A DNA stretch of 40,271 bases from contig JACKLL010000020.1 in the NCBI GenBank assembly GCA_024235935.1, positions 1 to 40,271 on the forward strand, written 5' to 3'. Both the position numbers and the translations under genes were made by a program. The DNA is from Rhodoferax sp. Its GTDB lineage: Bacteria > Pseudomonadota > Gammaproteobacteria > Burkholderiales > Burkholderiaceae_C. The notes beneath the pieces were generated by a model that did no database searches, was not told the origin of the DNA, and saw only the letters and a list, made by a program, of their open reading frames with translations. This document shows positions 32,050 through 40,271 of this stretch, in pieces (position 1 is the stretch's first letter; the number at the start of each line of letters is the position of its first letter).

Positions 32050-33144
32050 ATGCAGAAGACTGCGGCCTGGCCACTGGCGCTGAGTTACATCGGACTGATC
32101 GTCTATGCCAGTCTGTATCCATTTTCCGACTGGCGTGACCAGGGGCTGAATCCCTGGTCGTTCCTGATCGCTCCCTGGCCGCGTTACTGGACCGGGTTCG
32201 ATGTCGGCTCGAACATCGTCGGTTACATGCCGGCAGGCTTCTTTCTGGCGCTCACCGCCGCTCGTACCGGACGTGGTCGGCACACTGTCTCACGTGCGAC
32301 CTTGGTGTGTGGCGTGTTGTCGATCTGCATGGAAACCTTGCAGATCTACCTGCCGGCCCGCGTACCGTCGAATGTCGATCTGGGGCTCAACCTGCTGGGC
32401 GGCTTTCTGGGCGCATCGCTGGCCTGGCTGCTGGAGCGGTGGGGCGCGATCGACCGCTGGAGCCGCGTGCGGGCGCGATGGTTCGTGCCCGAGGCGCGCG
32501 GCGCCTTGGTCCTGATGGCATTGTGGCCACCGGCGCTGCTGTTTCCCGCGGCGCTGCCGCTGGGGCTCGGGCAGGTCATGGAGCGCCTGGAGGCCGCGCT
32601 GGTAGAGGCCCTGGACGGCACGCCATTCCTGGTCTGGCTGCCAGTCCGCGAGATCGAATTGCAGCCGCTGCTGCCGGTATCCGAGATCCTGTGCGTGGCG
32701 CTCGGCGCGCTGATTCCCTGTCTGATCGCGTATTGCGTCGTACGACCGGTCATGCGCAGAGTCGTGGTGGCAACCGGCATTGTGGCGGTCGGCATTGCCA
32801 TGACCAGCCTCTCCGCAACGCTGACCTGGGGGCCGCAGCACGCCTGGGACTGGCTGCAGTTGCCGGTCAGGGCAGGCCTGCTGTTCGGCTGGGTGCTGGC
32901 CCTCTTGTTGGCGGCTGTTGCGCATCGGGCAGGTGCGGCGCTGGCGCTGCTGGCCATGGGTGTCTATCTGAGCCTGCTCAACCAGTCGCCGGCCGACCCG
33001 TATTTCATGCAGACCCTGCAGACCTGGGAGCAGGGGCGTTTCATCCGCTTCCACGGGCTGGCCCAATGGCTGGGTTGGTTGTGGCCTTATGCTGCCGTGG
33101 TCTATCTGGTGCAGCACCTGTGGCTGGGCGGTCGTGAAAACTAG
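32050..33144 (+). CDS. VanZ-like family membrane protein
   Basis: A 364-aa protein. The N-terminal half carries the VanZ-like domain: YIGLIVYASLYPFSDW at the start, GFDVGSNIVGYMPAGFFLAL, and CMETLQIYLPARVPSNVDLGLNLLGGFLG. A second half with several more hydrophobic helices makes it about twice the size of a minimal VanZ protein. VanZ itself gives low-level teicoplanin resistance, but most family members have no known role. It starts 13 nt after hemJ, so probably shares its transcript. Confidence 0.8.
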   Translation: MQKTAAWPLALSYIGLIVYASLYPFSDWRDQGLNPWSFLIAPWPRYWTGFDVGSNIVGYMPAGFFLALTAARTGRGRHTVSRATLVCGVLSICMETLQIYLPARVPSNVDLGLNLLGGFLGASLAWLLERWGAIDRWSRVRARWFVPEARGALVLMALWPPALLFPAALPLGLGQVMERLEAALVEALDGTPFLVWLPVREIELQPLLPVSEILCVALGALIPCLIAYCVVRPVMRRVVVATGIVAVGIAMTSLSATLTWGPQHAWDWLQLPVRAGLLFGWVLALLLAAVAHRAGAALALLAMGVYLSLLNQSPADPYFMQTLQTWEQGRFIRFHGLAQWLGWLWPYAAVVYLVQHLWLGGREN

Positions 33145-33153
33145 AATCGAACC

Positions 33154-33516
33154 ATGAACTCCCCATCCACCAAAGCCGCCCCGGCCCCCGCGTCTTACTA
33201 TGAGCGGCACATCTTCTTTTGCCTGAACGAGCGCAAGAACGGCGAGGAATGCTGTGCGCAGCATGCCGCGCAGGCGGGCTTCGACCGTTGCAAGCAACAG
33301 GTCAAGGCGCAGGGCCTGGCCGGACCTGGCAAGGTCAGGGTCAACAAGGCGGGTTGTCTGGACCGCTGTGCCGGCGGGCCCGTCGCGGTGGTTTATCCCG
33401 AGGCCGTCTGGTACAGCTATGTCGATGCGAACGACATCGACGAGATCGTCGAGTCCCACCTCAAGGATGGCAAGATCGTGGAGCGTCTGCTGACGCCCGC
33501 GCACCTCGGCCGCTGA
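33154..33516 (+). CDS. Thioredoxin-like [2Fe-2S] ferredoxin
   Basis: A 120-aa protein of the thioredoxin-fold 2Fe-2S type. Cluster cysteines are likely Cys23 (FFCLNER), Cys34 and the pair Cys68-x3-Cys72 (GCLDRC); YYERHIFFCLNERKNGEECC is a typical start. These proteins are electron carriers with mostly unknown partners. It follows the VanZ-like gene by 9 nt, so hemJ, the VanZ-like gene and the ferredoxin may form one operon. Confidence 0.88.
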   Translation: MNSPSTKAAPAPASYYERHIFFCLNERKNGEECCAQHAAQAGFDRCKQQVKAQGLAGPGKVRVNKAGCLDRCAGGPVAVVYPEAVWYSYVDANDIDEIVESHLKDGKIVERLLTPAHLGR

Positions 33517-33629
33517 CGGCGCGGCGGCGCTCGGCGTGCCGTCGGGGCTGGGAGATTCAGCCTGTTACGGTTCAAGCGCGGAGCCGCCTGAATTTTCACG
33601 GACAATGGGAGGTGTTGCTTCAGCACTGA

Positions 33630-33648
33630 GGATGCGTCACCCGCATCC
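33630..33648 (+). other. Hairpin in the gap before the D-Ala-D-Ala carboxypeptidase gene
   Basis: A perfect 7-bp stem, GGATGCG with CGCATCC, around TCACC, followed by ATATTCCCTTTT. It may be a terminator of the preceding ferredoxin operon or part of the next gene's leader. Nothing else stands out in 33517-33744. Confidence 0.35.
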
Positions 33649-33744
33649 ATATTCCCTTTTGCCGATTCCCATGCCATTGCGCTGACGCCCGGATCTCCGC
33701 GTGTGTCGCAGCCGGTTGACGGCCTCTTCTCCATCCTGCATTCC

Positions 33745-34929
33745 ATGAAATCCCTGATTACCGCCTTCGCCCTTGTGCTGTCCCTGTCCGTGGGGGCCCA
33801 GACGCCGCAGCCGCCCGAAATTGCCGCGCGCTCCTATTTGTTGATGGACATCACCACCGGGCAGGTGCTGGCCGAGAAGGACGCCGATGCCAGCGTGGAG
33901 CCGGCGTCGCTGACCAAGCTGATGTCGGCCTATCTCGTTTTCGACGCCTTGCGCAGCAAGAAGGTCACGCTGACGCAGACCTTGCCGGTCAGTGTGCGTG
34001 CCTGGAAGATGGAAGGCTCGCGCATGTTCATCGACCCCAAGATGCAGGTGCCGGTCGAGGACCTGATCAAGGGCATGATCGTGCAGTCGGGCAATGACGC
34101 CACGGTCGCGCTGGCCGAGGGTGTGGGCGGCACGGTCGAGCAGTTTGTCAAGCTGATGAACGACCAGGCGAAGGCGCTGGGCATGAAGTCGACCGGCTAC
34201 CGCAACCCCGAGGGACTGACCGAAGCCGGGCACACCACGACGGCGCGCGACCTGTCCATCCTGGCCAGCCACCTCATGAAGGACTTCCCGGAGTACGTCA
34301 GCTACTACGCGATCAAGAAGTACCACTATGCCGGCACGCCGGCCAGCAACGAAAACAACCGCAACCTGCTGCTATACCGCGATCCTTCGGTCGACGGATT
34401 GAAGACCGGATACACCGATGCGGCCGGCTACTGCATGATCGTCACCGCCAAACGCGACTTCCCGAACCTGGTGCAGGCCGGCGCGCCGGCGGGCAGCGCC
34501 GCGGCCACCGGCGGGCGGCGCCTGCTGTCGGTCGTGCTGGGCGCCGCCAGCGAAAATGCCCGCGCCAATGAATCGCAGAAGCTGATCAACTGGGGCTATA
34601 CCGCGTTCGAGGCCGTCAAGCTGTTCGACGCCAACCAGGCCGTCGTGTCGCCGCCAGTCTGGAAAGGCTCAGCTCCTACGCTCAAGCTGGGTCGCACCGA
34701 GCCGGTCATCGTCACGGTGCCGGCTGGCAGCAAGGCCGACATCAAGACCGAGGTGGCGCGCCCGGATCCGCTGGTGGCGCCGTTCACCAAGGGACAGAAC
34801 GTGGCCACGCTGAAGGTGTCTGCGGGCGGCCAGCTGGTGACCGAGCTGCCGCTGGTGGCCCTGGAAGATGTCGCGCAGGCGGGAATCCTGGGCCGGGCCT
34901 GGGATGCCATCCGTCTCTGGATCAAGTAG
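33745..34929 (+). CDS. D-alanyl-D-alanine carboxypeptidase (PBP5/6 family)
   Basis: A 394-aa class C penicillin-binding protein. The signal peptide ends near residue 18 (SVGAQ). Catalytic motifs are S55-L-T-K58, S115-G-N117 and K220-T-G222. The C-terminal beta domain (from about 285) ends in an amphipathic helix (GRAWDAIRLWIK) that anchors such enzymes to the inner membrane. It trims the terminal D-Ala from peptidoglycan pentapeptides. The frame is open upstream, but this ATG gives a proper signal peptide. Most similar to DacA/DacC. Confidence 0.95.
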   Translation: MKSLITAFALVLSLSVGAQTPQPPEIAARSYLLMDITTGQVLAEKDADASVEPASLTKLMSAYLVFDALRSKKVTLTQTLPVSVRAWKMEGSRMFIDPKMQVPVEDLIKGMIVQSGNDATVALAEGVGGTVEQFVKLMNDQAKALGMKSTGYRNPEGLTEAGHTTTARDLSILASHLMKDFPEYVSYYAIKKYHYAGTPASNENNRNLLLYRDPSVDGLKTGYTDAAGYCMIVTAKRDFPNLVQAGAPAGSAAATGGRRLLSVVLGAASENARANESQKLINWGYTAFEAVKLFDANQAVVSPPVWKGSAPTLKLGRTEPVIVTVPAGSKADIKTEVARPDPLVAPFTKGQNVATLKVSAGGQLVTELPLVALEDVAQAGILGRAWDAIRLWIK

Positions 34930-35020
34930 TCGCCAGGAACACCGTGGCCCGCGCGCCAGTGCCCGGGTCGGGATGGGGATCTTCAAAGCGTTCCCCGAAG
35001 GGCCGGCGGCCGATGGAATC

Positions 35021-35036
35021 CATTTGACAAGTTTCT
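35021..35036 (+). repeat. 16-bp direct repeat flanking the ISNCY-like element, left copy
   Basis: CATTTGACAAGTTTCT is identical to 36645-36660. It was probably created by transposition. The match ends abruptly on both sides. Confidence 0.85.
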
Positions 35037-35166
35037 GTCAACGCCAAATTGAAATGTCCCCTTTTGTGCCAGATTGAAATGTCCCCTTTCGGGTTGTTCG
35101 TTTTGAACAAGGTCTTGGCAAGCGTAAGCGCGTCAGGCCGAAGGCGAAGAAACGGGGAGCGGTGGG

Positions 35167-35228
35167 TAACTGAGGGACCGGCGTACTCGCCGGCTGTCCA
35201 CACCCGTGTGGTGTGGGCAGCTCAGTTA
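35167..35228 (-). terminator. Large hairpin at the end of the transposase gene
   Basis: TAACTGAG (35167-35174) pairs with CTCAGTTA (35221-35228), enclosing CCGGCG-TACT-CGCCGG and a GCTGTCCACACC/GGTGTGGGCAGC stem. It forms a branched structure right at the transposase stop. It may terminate the transposase transcript or block read-through. Confidence 0.5.
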
Positions 35229-36574
35229 TCCGCGGCGGGCGCGGGTGCCCGGTGCGCGCGAAGAGCGACGATACCCATGCCCTTGGTTTGCGGAGACTTC
35301 GTGGATGCGTTATGCGAAGCCACCTGCTCCTTTAGTTTGCGTAGCCGTGCAGCCTCTTTGGTCAGCACCTCATCGACCCGTGCATTGATCATCTTGTCGT
35401 CGGCAACGCGAGTAGCACTCAGGTGCTGATGCCGCTCGAAAGTCTTGAAGGGTAATGCCTCGATGCCCCACAGAAGTTCCAGCTCACCGTCCAGGTGTTC
35501 GATGATCTTGACAGCTTGTCCTCGCAGCCCGTAGCGAGGCTGATCGGGCTTGGTGAGGATCACCAGCATGCGGCCCTTGAACTGGCAAGTGAGCGTCTTG
35601 GACAGCACGCGCGCGTAGTGGTGGGCGCACACACGAGCCAGATCGCGTGCATCGCCATCGAACGCTCGGTGGGCATTGGCGCTGTCCGCTGCCAAGCGCA
35701 CAAAGCGAGCGTTGTGCTTGATCAAGTACGTGGGTAGCCAGGCATTGGCGGTCTCGATGGTGTTGATCCTGGCCATGCGCAGTGCCTTGACCAGGCGATC
35801 CTGCAGAGTCTGAAACGCACGTTCCACCCGCCCCTTGGCCTGGGGCGAGTAGGCCAGGATGGACTCGATATTGAGTTCGCCAACGGCGCGCTCGAACTGC
35901 GTGGGCGTGGGATCCTCGGGGTCGTGTTTGGTAAAGATGCTGTGCCGGTCGCTGTACAGCGCCAGCGGGCGGCCGTGAACAGCCACATAGCGCTGCAAGC
36001 TGTGCAGGTACGCATTGGTGGACTCCACGGGGTAGAAGCACGCCTGCAGCAACGCGCCGGTGGCATCATCGATGAAGGCGATGAGGCAGCATTTGCCCGC
36101 GCGCTCCTCGAACCAGGCATGTGGGCTGCCGTCAATCTGGACCAGCTCGCCCAGGCGGCTGCGCCGCTCTCGCGGGCTGTGAATGCGCCGCGCGCGCGAG
36201 CGCCTGGCCTTCCACAATCCAGCGTCCATCATCCAACCGCGCAGTGTCTCCCTACTGCCCGTGTAGCCGTGCTGGGCCGCCAGGTACTCGCACGCCAGAG
36301 TGGGTCCAAAGTCGGCGTAGTGCTCGCGCACCAGGCCGACAAACCGCTCTTGCACGGCTGACGAAATCCGTCGGTTGCTCGCAACACCCCAGCGCCTGGA
36401 TACAACCCCTTGGGCTCCGTCCAGGCGTACTGCGCGTGCCAAACGCTTGACCTGACGCACCGAGATGCCCAGCCACAGAGCAGCATCTGACTGGCCCATC
36501 GTGCGTTCAACGACTTGTTGGATCACCGCGTACCGGTCAGCTTCCTTCAAACTCATCTGTACCACCTCGACCAT
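35222..36574 (-). CDS. ISNCY-family transposase
   Basis: A 450-aa transposase. An N-terminal helix-turn-helix (GQSDAALWLGISVRQVKRLARAV) is followed by a DDE integrase core with Asp in LVQIDGSPHAW, Asp in LYSDRHSIF and Glu in KGRVERAFQ, and a long C-terminal domain with a basic end. The ORF is intact. A second Met seven codons in (36556) has a better Shine-Dalgarno (GAGGTGG) and may be the real start. Confidence 0.93.
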   Translation of the reverse strand: MVEVVQMSLKEADRYAVIQQVVERTMGQSDAALWLGISVRQVKRLARAVRLDGAQGVVSRRWGVASNRRISSAVQERFVGLVREHYADFGPTLACEYLAAQHGYTGSRETLRGWMMDAGLWKARRSRARRIHSPRERRSRLGELVQIDGSPHAWFEERAGKCCLIAFIDDATGALLQACFYPVESTNAYLHSLQRYVAVHGRPLALYSDRHSIFTKHDPEDPTPTQFERAVGELNIESILAYSPQAKGRVERAFQTLQDRLVKALRMARINTIETANAWLPTYLIKHNARFVRLAADSANAHRAFDGDARDLARVCAHHYARVLSKTLTCQFKGRMLVILTKPDQPRYGLRGQAVKIIEHLDGELELLWGIEALPFKTFERHQHLSATRVADDKMINARVDEVLTKEAARLRKLKEQVASHNASTKSPQTKGMGIVALRAHRAPAPAADN

Positions 36575-36644
36575 GATCGCCCCTAAATACCAAAGGGGAC
36601 ATTTGAATCTGGCTAAAAGGGGACATTACGACTTTGCGCTGTCA

Positions 36645-36660
36645 CATTTGACAAGTTTCT
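36645..36660 (+). repeat. 16-bp direct repeat flanking the ISNCY-like element, right copy
   Basis: Exact copy of 35021-35036. It abuts the str operon promoter: its last base is the first base of the proposed -35 box. Confidence 0.85.
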
Positions 36661-36688
36661 TGCGGCACCCAAATCCCGCTGATATACT
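36660..36688 (+). promoter_or_regulatory. Candidate str operon promoter
   Basis: TTGCGG (36660-36665), a 17-bp spacer and TATACT (36683-36688) with an upstream TGA that makes an extended -10. A TTGACA at 36648-36653 lies 29 bp from the -10 and is too far to be the -35 for it. The predicted start near 36695 gives a leader of about 118 nt before rpsL. Confidence 0.55.
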
Positions 36689-36695
36689 CGAGGGC

Positions 36696-36757
36696 TTTTC
36701 GGAATTTTCCGAAGGGGTGGCAGTTTCTCGTTAAAACTGCCAGTCGTATTTCCCGAC
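36696..36757 (+). promoter_or_regulatory. Structured leader of rpsL
   Basis: Successive hairpins: CTTTTCGGAA/TTCCGAAGGG (about 36695-36716, with one GT pair), TGGCAGTTT/AAACTGCCA (36718-36742, perfect 9-bp stem) and GTCG/CGAC (36743-36757). No U-run follows. They could stabilise the leader or bind a regulator. In E. coli the str operon is controlled by S7 further downstream, so no specific ligand is claimed. Confidence 0.45.
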
Positions 36758-36812
36758 GTTTAGGGACGTTCAACAATAGGCACGCCAAGTGCTTATTCAT
36801 TAGGAGGCTTTA

Positions 36813-37190
36813 GTGCCAACCATTAACCAGCTAGTCCGTCAGGGGCGCGAGGTCGAAAAGATCAAGTCCAAGAGCCCTGCGATGGAAAACTCCCCGCAGC
36901 GCCGCGGCGTTTGCACCCGTGTCTACACCACCACCCCCAAGAAGCCGAACTCGGCGCTTCGCAAGGTTGCCAAGGTTCGCCTGACCAACGGTTTCGAGGT
37001 CATCTCGTACATCGGTGGTGAGGGTCACAACCTGCAGGAGCACTCGGTGGTGCTCGTGCGTGGCGGTCGTGTCAAGGACTTGCCCGGTGTGCGTTACCAC
37101 ATCGTGCGCGGTTCGCTTGACCTGCAAGGCGTCAAGGATCGCAAGCAGTCGCGCTCCAAGTACGGCGCGAAGCGTCCGAAGAAGGCCTGA
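36813..37190 (+). CDS. rpsL: Ribosomal protein uS12
   Basis: A 125-aa S12 protein of the 30S decoding centre. The start MPTINQLVRQGREVEKIKSK and the streptomycin-loop motifs TTTPKKPNSALRKVAKVRL and GGRVKDLPGVRYHIVRG are intact. The two lysines linked to streptomycin resistance (in PKKPNS and in VKDLPG) are wild-type, so no resistance allele is seen. The start codon is GTG with AGGAGG 5 nt upstream. First gene of the str operon. Confidence 0.98.
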   Translation: MPTINQLVRQGREVEKIKSKSPAMENSPQRRGVCTRVYTTTPKKPNSALRKVAKVRLTNGFEVISYIGGEGHNLQEHSVVLVRGGRVKDLPGVRYHIVRGSLDLQGVKDRKQSRSKYGAKRPKKA

Positions 37191-37398
37191 TCGGCCTGAT
37201 GCATGGCGGGCCCCTGCGGTTCGCGCGCTCCGGAAAGCGTTGAATTTTCAAATGTCGGTGTCTGGTGTCTGCCCTGGCTGGTGGTTCCGGACGAAGTGAC
37301 CCGAACTCCGGAATTGTCCGGATGGGTCGAGTAAGTGGGGGTTCATATGACTCCCGCGGTGTTCGAAAGAGCGCCAACTGAAGCAATGAGGTGAAACA
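37191..37398 (+). other. rpsL-rpsG intercistronic region
   Basis: 208 bp, with a CCGGA-ATTG-TCCGG hairpin at about 37310-37323. In E. coli the equivalent region is the binding site for S7 feedback repression; here it is longer and no E. coli-like structure is recognisable by eye. GAGGTG precedes the rpsG start. Confidence 0.35.
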
Positions 37399-37872
37399 AT
37401 GCCACGTCGTCGTGAAGTCCCTAAACGTGAAATCCTGCCGGATCCAAAATTCGGCAATGTCGAGCTGTCCAAATTCATGAACGTGATCATGGAAGGCGGC
37501 AAGAAGGCTGTTGCCGAGCGCATCATTTATGGCGCGCTGGAGCAGATCGAGAAGAAGAACCCGGGCAAGGACCCGGTCGAAGCCTTCACCATGGCTATCA
37601 ACAACGTAAAGCCCATGGTTGAGGTCAAGTCGCGCCGCGTTGGCGGTGCGAACTACCAGGTGCCCGTCGAGGTGCGCCCGGTGCGTCGTCTGGCGCTGTC
37701 GATGCGCTGGATCAAGGAAGCCGCGCGCAAGCGTGGCGAGAAGTCCATGGCCCTGCGTCTGGCCAACGAACTGATGGAAGCCACGGAAGGTCGTGGCGGC
37801 GCCATGAAGAAGCGTGACGAAGTGCACCGCATGGCCGAGGCCAACAAGGCGTTTTCCCACTTCCGTTTCTAA
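37399..37872 (+). CDS. rpsG: Ribosomal protein uS7
   Basis: A 157-aa S7 protein that nucleates assembly of the 3' major domain of 16S rRNA. Typical sequence: MPRRREVPKREILPDPKFGN, GGKKAVAERIIYGALEQIE, VGGANYQVPVEV. Length matches the betaproteobacterial family. It is followed by 185 bp with an AGTCCG/CGGACT hairpin before fusA. Confidence 0.98.
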   Translation: MPRRREVPKREILPDPKFGNVELSKFMNVIMEGGKKAVAERIIYGALEQIEKKNPGKDPVEAFTMAINNVKPMVEVKSRRVGGANYQVPVEVRPVRRLALSMRWIKEAARKRGEKSMALRLANELMEATEGRGGAMKKRDEVHRMAEANKAFSHFRF

Positions 37873-38057
37873 GCAGGGTTGCAGTCCGGGTTCGCTCGGA
37901 CTGCCAGCGGTTGGTTGCAAGGGTATTGATGGAGCCGGACCCGGCCCCATCTTCCATTGCCGGCCGCGCCCTCCAAGCCTTGCCGTTGCTGCCCGGGTCC
38001 GATTGGCAGCCTGCGCGGGGCGGCTTTTTGTATTTATCGGCCAACTAAGGATTCATC

Positions 38058-40170
38058 ATGGCTCGCGTTACTCCCATCGAACGCTATCGCAACATTGGTA
38101 TTTCGGCGCACATCGACGCCGGCAAGACCACCACGACAGAGCGTATTCTTTTCTACACCGGTGTGAACCACAAGATCGGTGAAGTCCACGATGGCGCGGC
38201 CACCATGGACTGGATGGAGCAGGAGCAGGAGCGTGGCATCACGATCACCTCGGCCGCCACCACCTGTTTCTGGCGCGGCATGGATGCGTCCCTGCCCGAG
38301 CACCGCATCAACATCATCGACACCCCCGGCCACGTGGACTTCACCATCGAGGTCGAGGCGCTCCATGCGCGTGCTCGACGGCGCCTGCATGGTGTATTGC
38401 GCCGTGGGTGGCGTGCAGCCCCAGTCGGAAACTGTGTGGCGCCAGGCCAACAAGTACAAGGTGCCCCGTCTGGCCTTTGTGAACAAGATGGACCGTACCG
38501 GTGCCAACTTCTTCAAGGTCTACGACCAGATGAAGCTGCGCCTGAAGGCCAACCCCGTGCCCGTGGTGATCCCGATCGGTGCCGAAGAAAAATTCACCGG
38601 CGTGGTCGATCTGCTGAAGATGAAGGCCATCATCTGGGACGAAGCCTCCCAGGGCATGAAGTTCAGCTACGAAGAGATTCCGGCCGACCTGGTGGAATCC
38701 GCCAAGGAATGGCGCGAAAAGATGGTCGAAGCTGCTGCCGAAGCCTTCCGAAGAAGAGCTGATGAACAAGTACCTGGAAGAAGGTGACCTGTCCGAGGAC
38801 GAGATCAAGCTGGGCATGCGTACGCCGCACCATCGCCAGCGAAATCCAGCCCATGCTGTGCGGTACGCGTTCAAGAACAAGGGCGTGCAGCGCATGCTGG
38901 ACGCCATGATCGACTTCATGCCCTCGCCGATCGACATTCCGCCGGTGGGCGGCACCGACGAAGACGAAGAAGCCCGTCACCCGCAAGGCCGACGACGACG
39001 AGAAGTTCTCCGCGCTGGCGTTCAAGCTGATGACCGACCCGTTCGTCGGTCAGCTGACCTTCGTGTGCGCGTCTATTCCGGCGTGCTGCCAAAGGCGACA
39101 CCGTGTGCTGAACCCGATCAAGGGCAAGAAGGAGCGTATCGGCCGTATCGTGCAGATGCACGCCAACGAACCGCGAAGAGGTCAAGGATCCGCGCCGGCG
39201 ACATCGCTGCCTGCGTGGGCCTGAAGGACGTGACCACGGGTGAAACCCCTGTGCGATCCCCACGGGCATCATCGTGCTCGAGCGCATGGTGTTCCCCGAG
39301 CCGGTCATCTCGCAGGCCGTCGAGCCCAAGACCAAGGCCGACCAGGAAAAGATGGGTATCGCACTGCAGCGTCTGGCCCAGGAAGATCCGTCGTTCCGCG
39401 TCAAGACCGACGAAGAGTCGGGTCAGACCCTGATCGCCGGTATGGGCGAGTTGCACCTCGAAATCATCGTCGACCGCATGAAGCGCGAGTTCGGTGTCGA
39501 GGCCAACGTCGGCAAGCCGCAGGTGGCCTACCGCGAAACCATTCGCAAGACGGTCGAGGAGTCGGAAGGCAAGTTTGTGCGCCAGTCCGGCGGCAAGGGC
39601 CAGTACGGCCACGTCGTGCTCAAGATCGAGCCGAACGAAGCCGGCAAGGGCTTCGAGTTCGTCGACGCGATCAAGGGTGGTGTGGTTCCGCGCGAATACA
39701 TCCCGGCGGTCGAGAAGGGTGTCATCGAGGCGCTCAATACCGGCGTGCTGGCGGGTTATCCGGTGGTGGACGTCAAGGTGACGCTGCATTTCGGTTCGTA
39801 CCACGACGTGGACTCGAACGAAAACGCGTTCAAGATGGCTGCGATCTTCGGCTTCAAGGAAGGCTGCCGCAAGGCCGGCCCGGTCATCCTGGAGCCGATG
39901 ATGGCGGTCGAGGTGGAGACGCCGGAAGACTACGCCGGCAACGTGATGGGCGACCTGGCCTCACGCCGCGGCATGGTGCAGGGCATGGACGACATGGTCG
40001 GTGGCGGCAAGGCGATCAAGGCCGAAGTTCCGCTGTCCGAAATGTTCGGCTATTCCACGACGCTGCGTTCGATGTCGCAAGGCCGTGCCACCTACACGAT
40101 GGAATTCAAGCACTACGCGGAAGCCCCGCGCAATGTGTCCGAAGCCATCATCGCGGCGCGCGCCAAGTAA
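38058..40170 (+). pseudogene. fusA: fusA, elongation factor G, frame broken by about 12 small indels
   Basis: The ends are plainly EF-G: G1 AHIDAGKTTTTERI, RGITITSAAT, DTPGHVDFTIEVE, and the intact C-terminal third ending AEAPRNVSEAIIAARAK. In between, the protein continues correctly only if the frame is shifted at about 38357, 38748, 38825, 38866, 38968, 39065, 39089, 39105, 39171, 39188, 39247 and 39265. Insertions outnumber deletions by seven bases. The span of 2113 nt minus 7 is 2106 nt, or 701 codons plus stop, the normal size. Amino acids between the breaks are perfectly conserved EF-G, so either the sequence is wrong here or the damage is very recent. EF-G is essential. Confidence 0.9.
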
Positions 40171-40193
40171 GAAAAGAGAAGCCTCATGGCGGG

Positions 40194-40213
40194 GGCCGTG
40201 CCTGCGCACGGCC
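40194..40213 (+). terminator. Possible terminator after fusA
   Basis: A 7-bp stem, GGCCGTG with CACGGCC, around CCTGCG, 23 bp after the fusA stop, followed by TTCATCATG with no clear U-run. The usual next gene, tuf, is not in the remaining 60 bp. Confidence 0.45.
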
Positions 40214-40271
40214 TTCATCATGAACCCTGTCTTCGATCCGTGTCCTCTCTCGTGTCAGTGCGAGCAGGGAA

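Larger units (their letters stand above)
35037..36644 (-). mobile_element. ISNCY/IS1202-like insertion sequence
   Basis: An element of about 1.61 kb. The terminal inverted repeats extend some 50 bp with one gap. Both ends carry two copies of AATGTCCCCTTT about 25 bp apart (35053-35064 and 35078-35089; inverted at 36592-36603 and 36616-36627). The outermost bases are TG(T/A)CA. A 16-bp direct duplication fits the longer target-site duplications known for some IS1202-related elements. It lies between the carboxypeptidase gene and the str operon. Confidence 0.85.

Noticed and set aside
36648..36688. TTGACA at 36648-36653 as -35 of the str promoter
   Set aside because: The distance to TATACT is 29 bp, far from the usual 16-18; TTGCGG at 36660 has correct spacing.
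36813..37190. Streptomycin-resistance mutation in rpsL
   Set aside because: The resistance-determining positions (PKKPNS and GRVKDLPG) carry the sensitive-type residues.

Overview
The window is high-GC DNA from a betaproteobacterium, most likely of the order Burkholderiales. The evidence is the gatCAB/mreBCD-mrdA neighbourhood, the rpsL-rpsG-fusA block, the MCE/ABC lipid-transport operon and the general protein style. No species is claimed. Most of the window is ordinary chromosomal housekeeping DNA. It also holds one large two-partner-secretion (TPS) locus and two insertion sequences.

Layout. (1) 1-1994, minus strand: gatC, gatA and the first codons of gatB. (2) 2190-6855, plus strand: mreB, mreC, mreD and mrdA (cell elongation), closed by a hairpin. 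(3) 7154-11643, plus strand: an ABC/MCE phospholipid-transport operon with a STAS-MlaE fusion permease, ATPase, MCE protein, auxiliary lipoprotein and a cyclic-nucleotide-binding protein. (4) 11665-17395: small metabolic genes (MarC, SDR, 2-hydroxychromene-2-carboxylate isomerase-like, dienelactone hydrolase, amidohydrolase, GST, CorA). (5) 17565-18632: a glycine-zipper envelope protein. (6) 18711-28578, minus strand: the TPS operon tpsA - FecR-domain protein - tpsB. (7) 28806-32036: hemB (minus) and hemJ (plus), separated by an IS256-family element that sits at the predicted 5' end of a small structured RNA. (8) 32050-34929: VanZ-like protein, 2Fe-2S ferredoxin, D-Ala-D-Ala carboxypeptidase. 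(9) 35021-36660: an ISNCY/IS1202-like element with 16-bp direct repeats, directly upstream of the str operon promoter. (10) 36813-40170: rpsL, rpsG and fusA. The fusA reading frame is broken by about twelve small indels confined to roughly 900 bp.

The most unusual signal is a short interspersed repeat of about 60 bp found only at gene junctions inside operons: gatA/gatB, mlaE-like/mlaF-like, and three tandem copies before the cyclic-nucleotide-binding gene. Every copy is itself a tiny ORF. Its ATG overlaps the stop of the upstream gene (ATGA), it carries a GGAGG-type Shine-Dalgarno near its end, and its stop overlaps the start of the next gene or next copy (ATGA, TTGA, TGATG, GTGA). It behaves like a self-contained translational-coupling linker. 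A second, unrelated mini-ORF with the same overlaps lies between gatC and gatA.

Other points of interest are an interrupted sRNA candidate with an anti-Shine-Dalgarno loop between hemB and hemJ, the clustered fusA indels, identical 10-nt overlaps and Val-Cys-Arg C-termini in the TPS operon, and a tandemly duplicated domain in the glycine-zipper protein.
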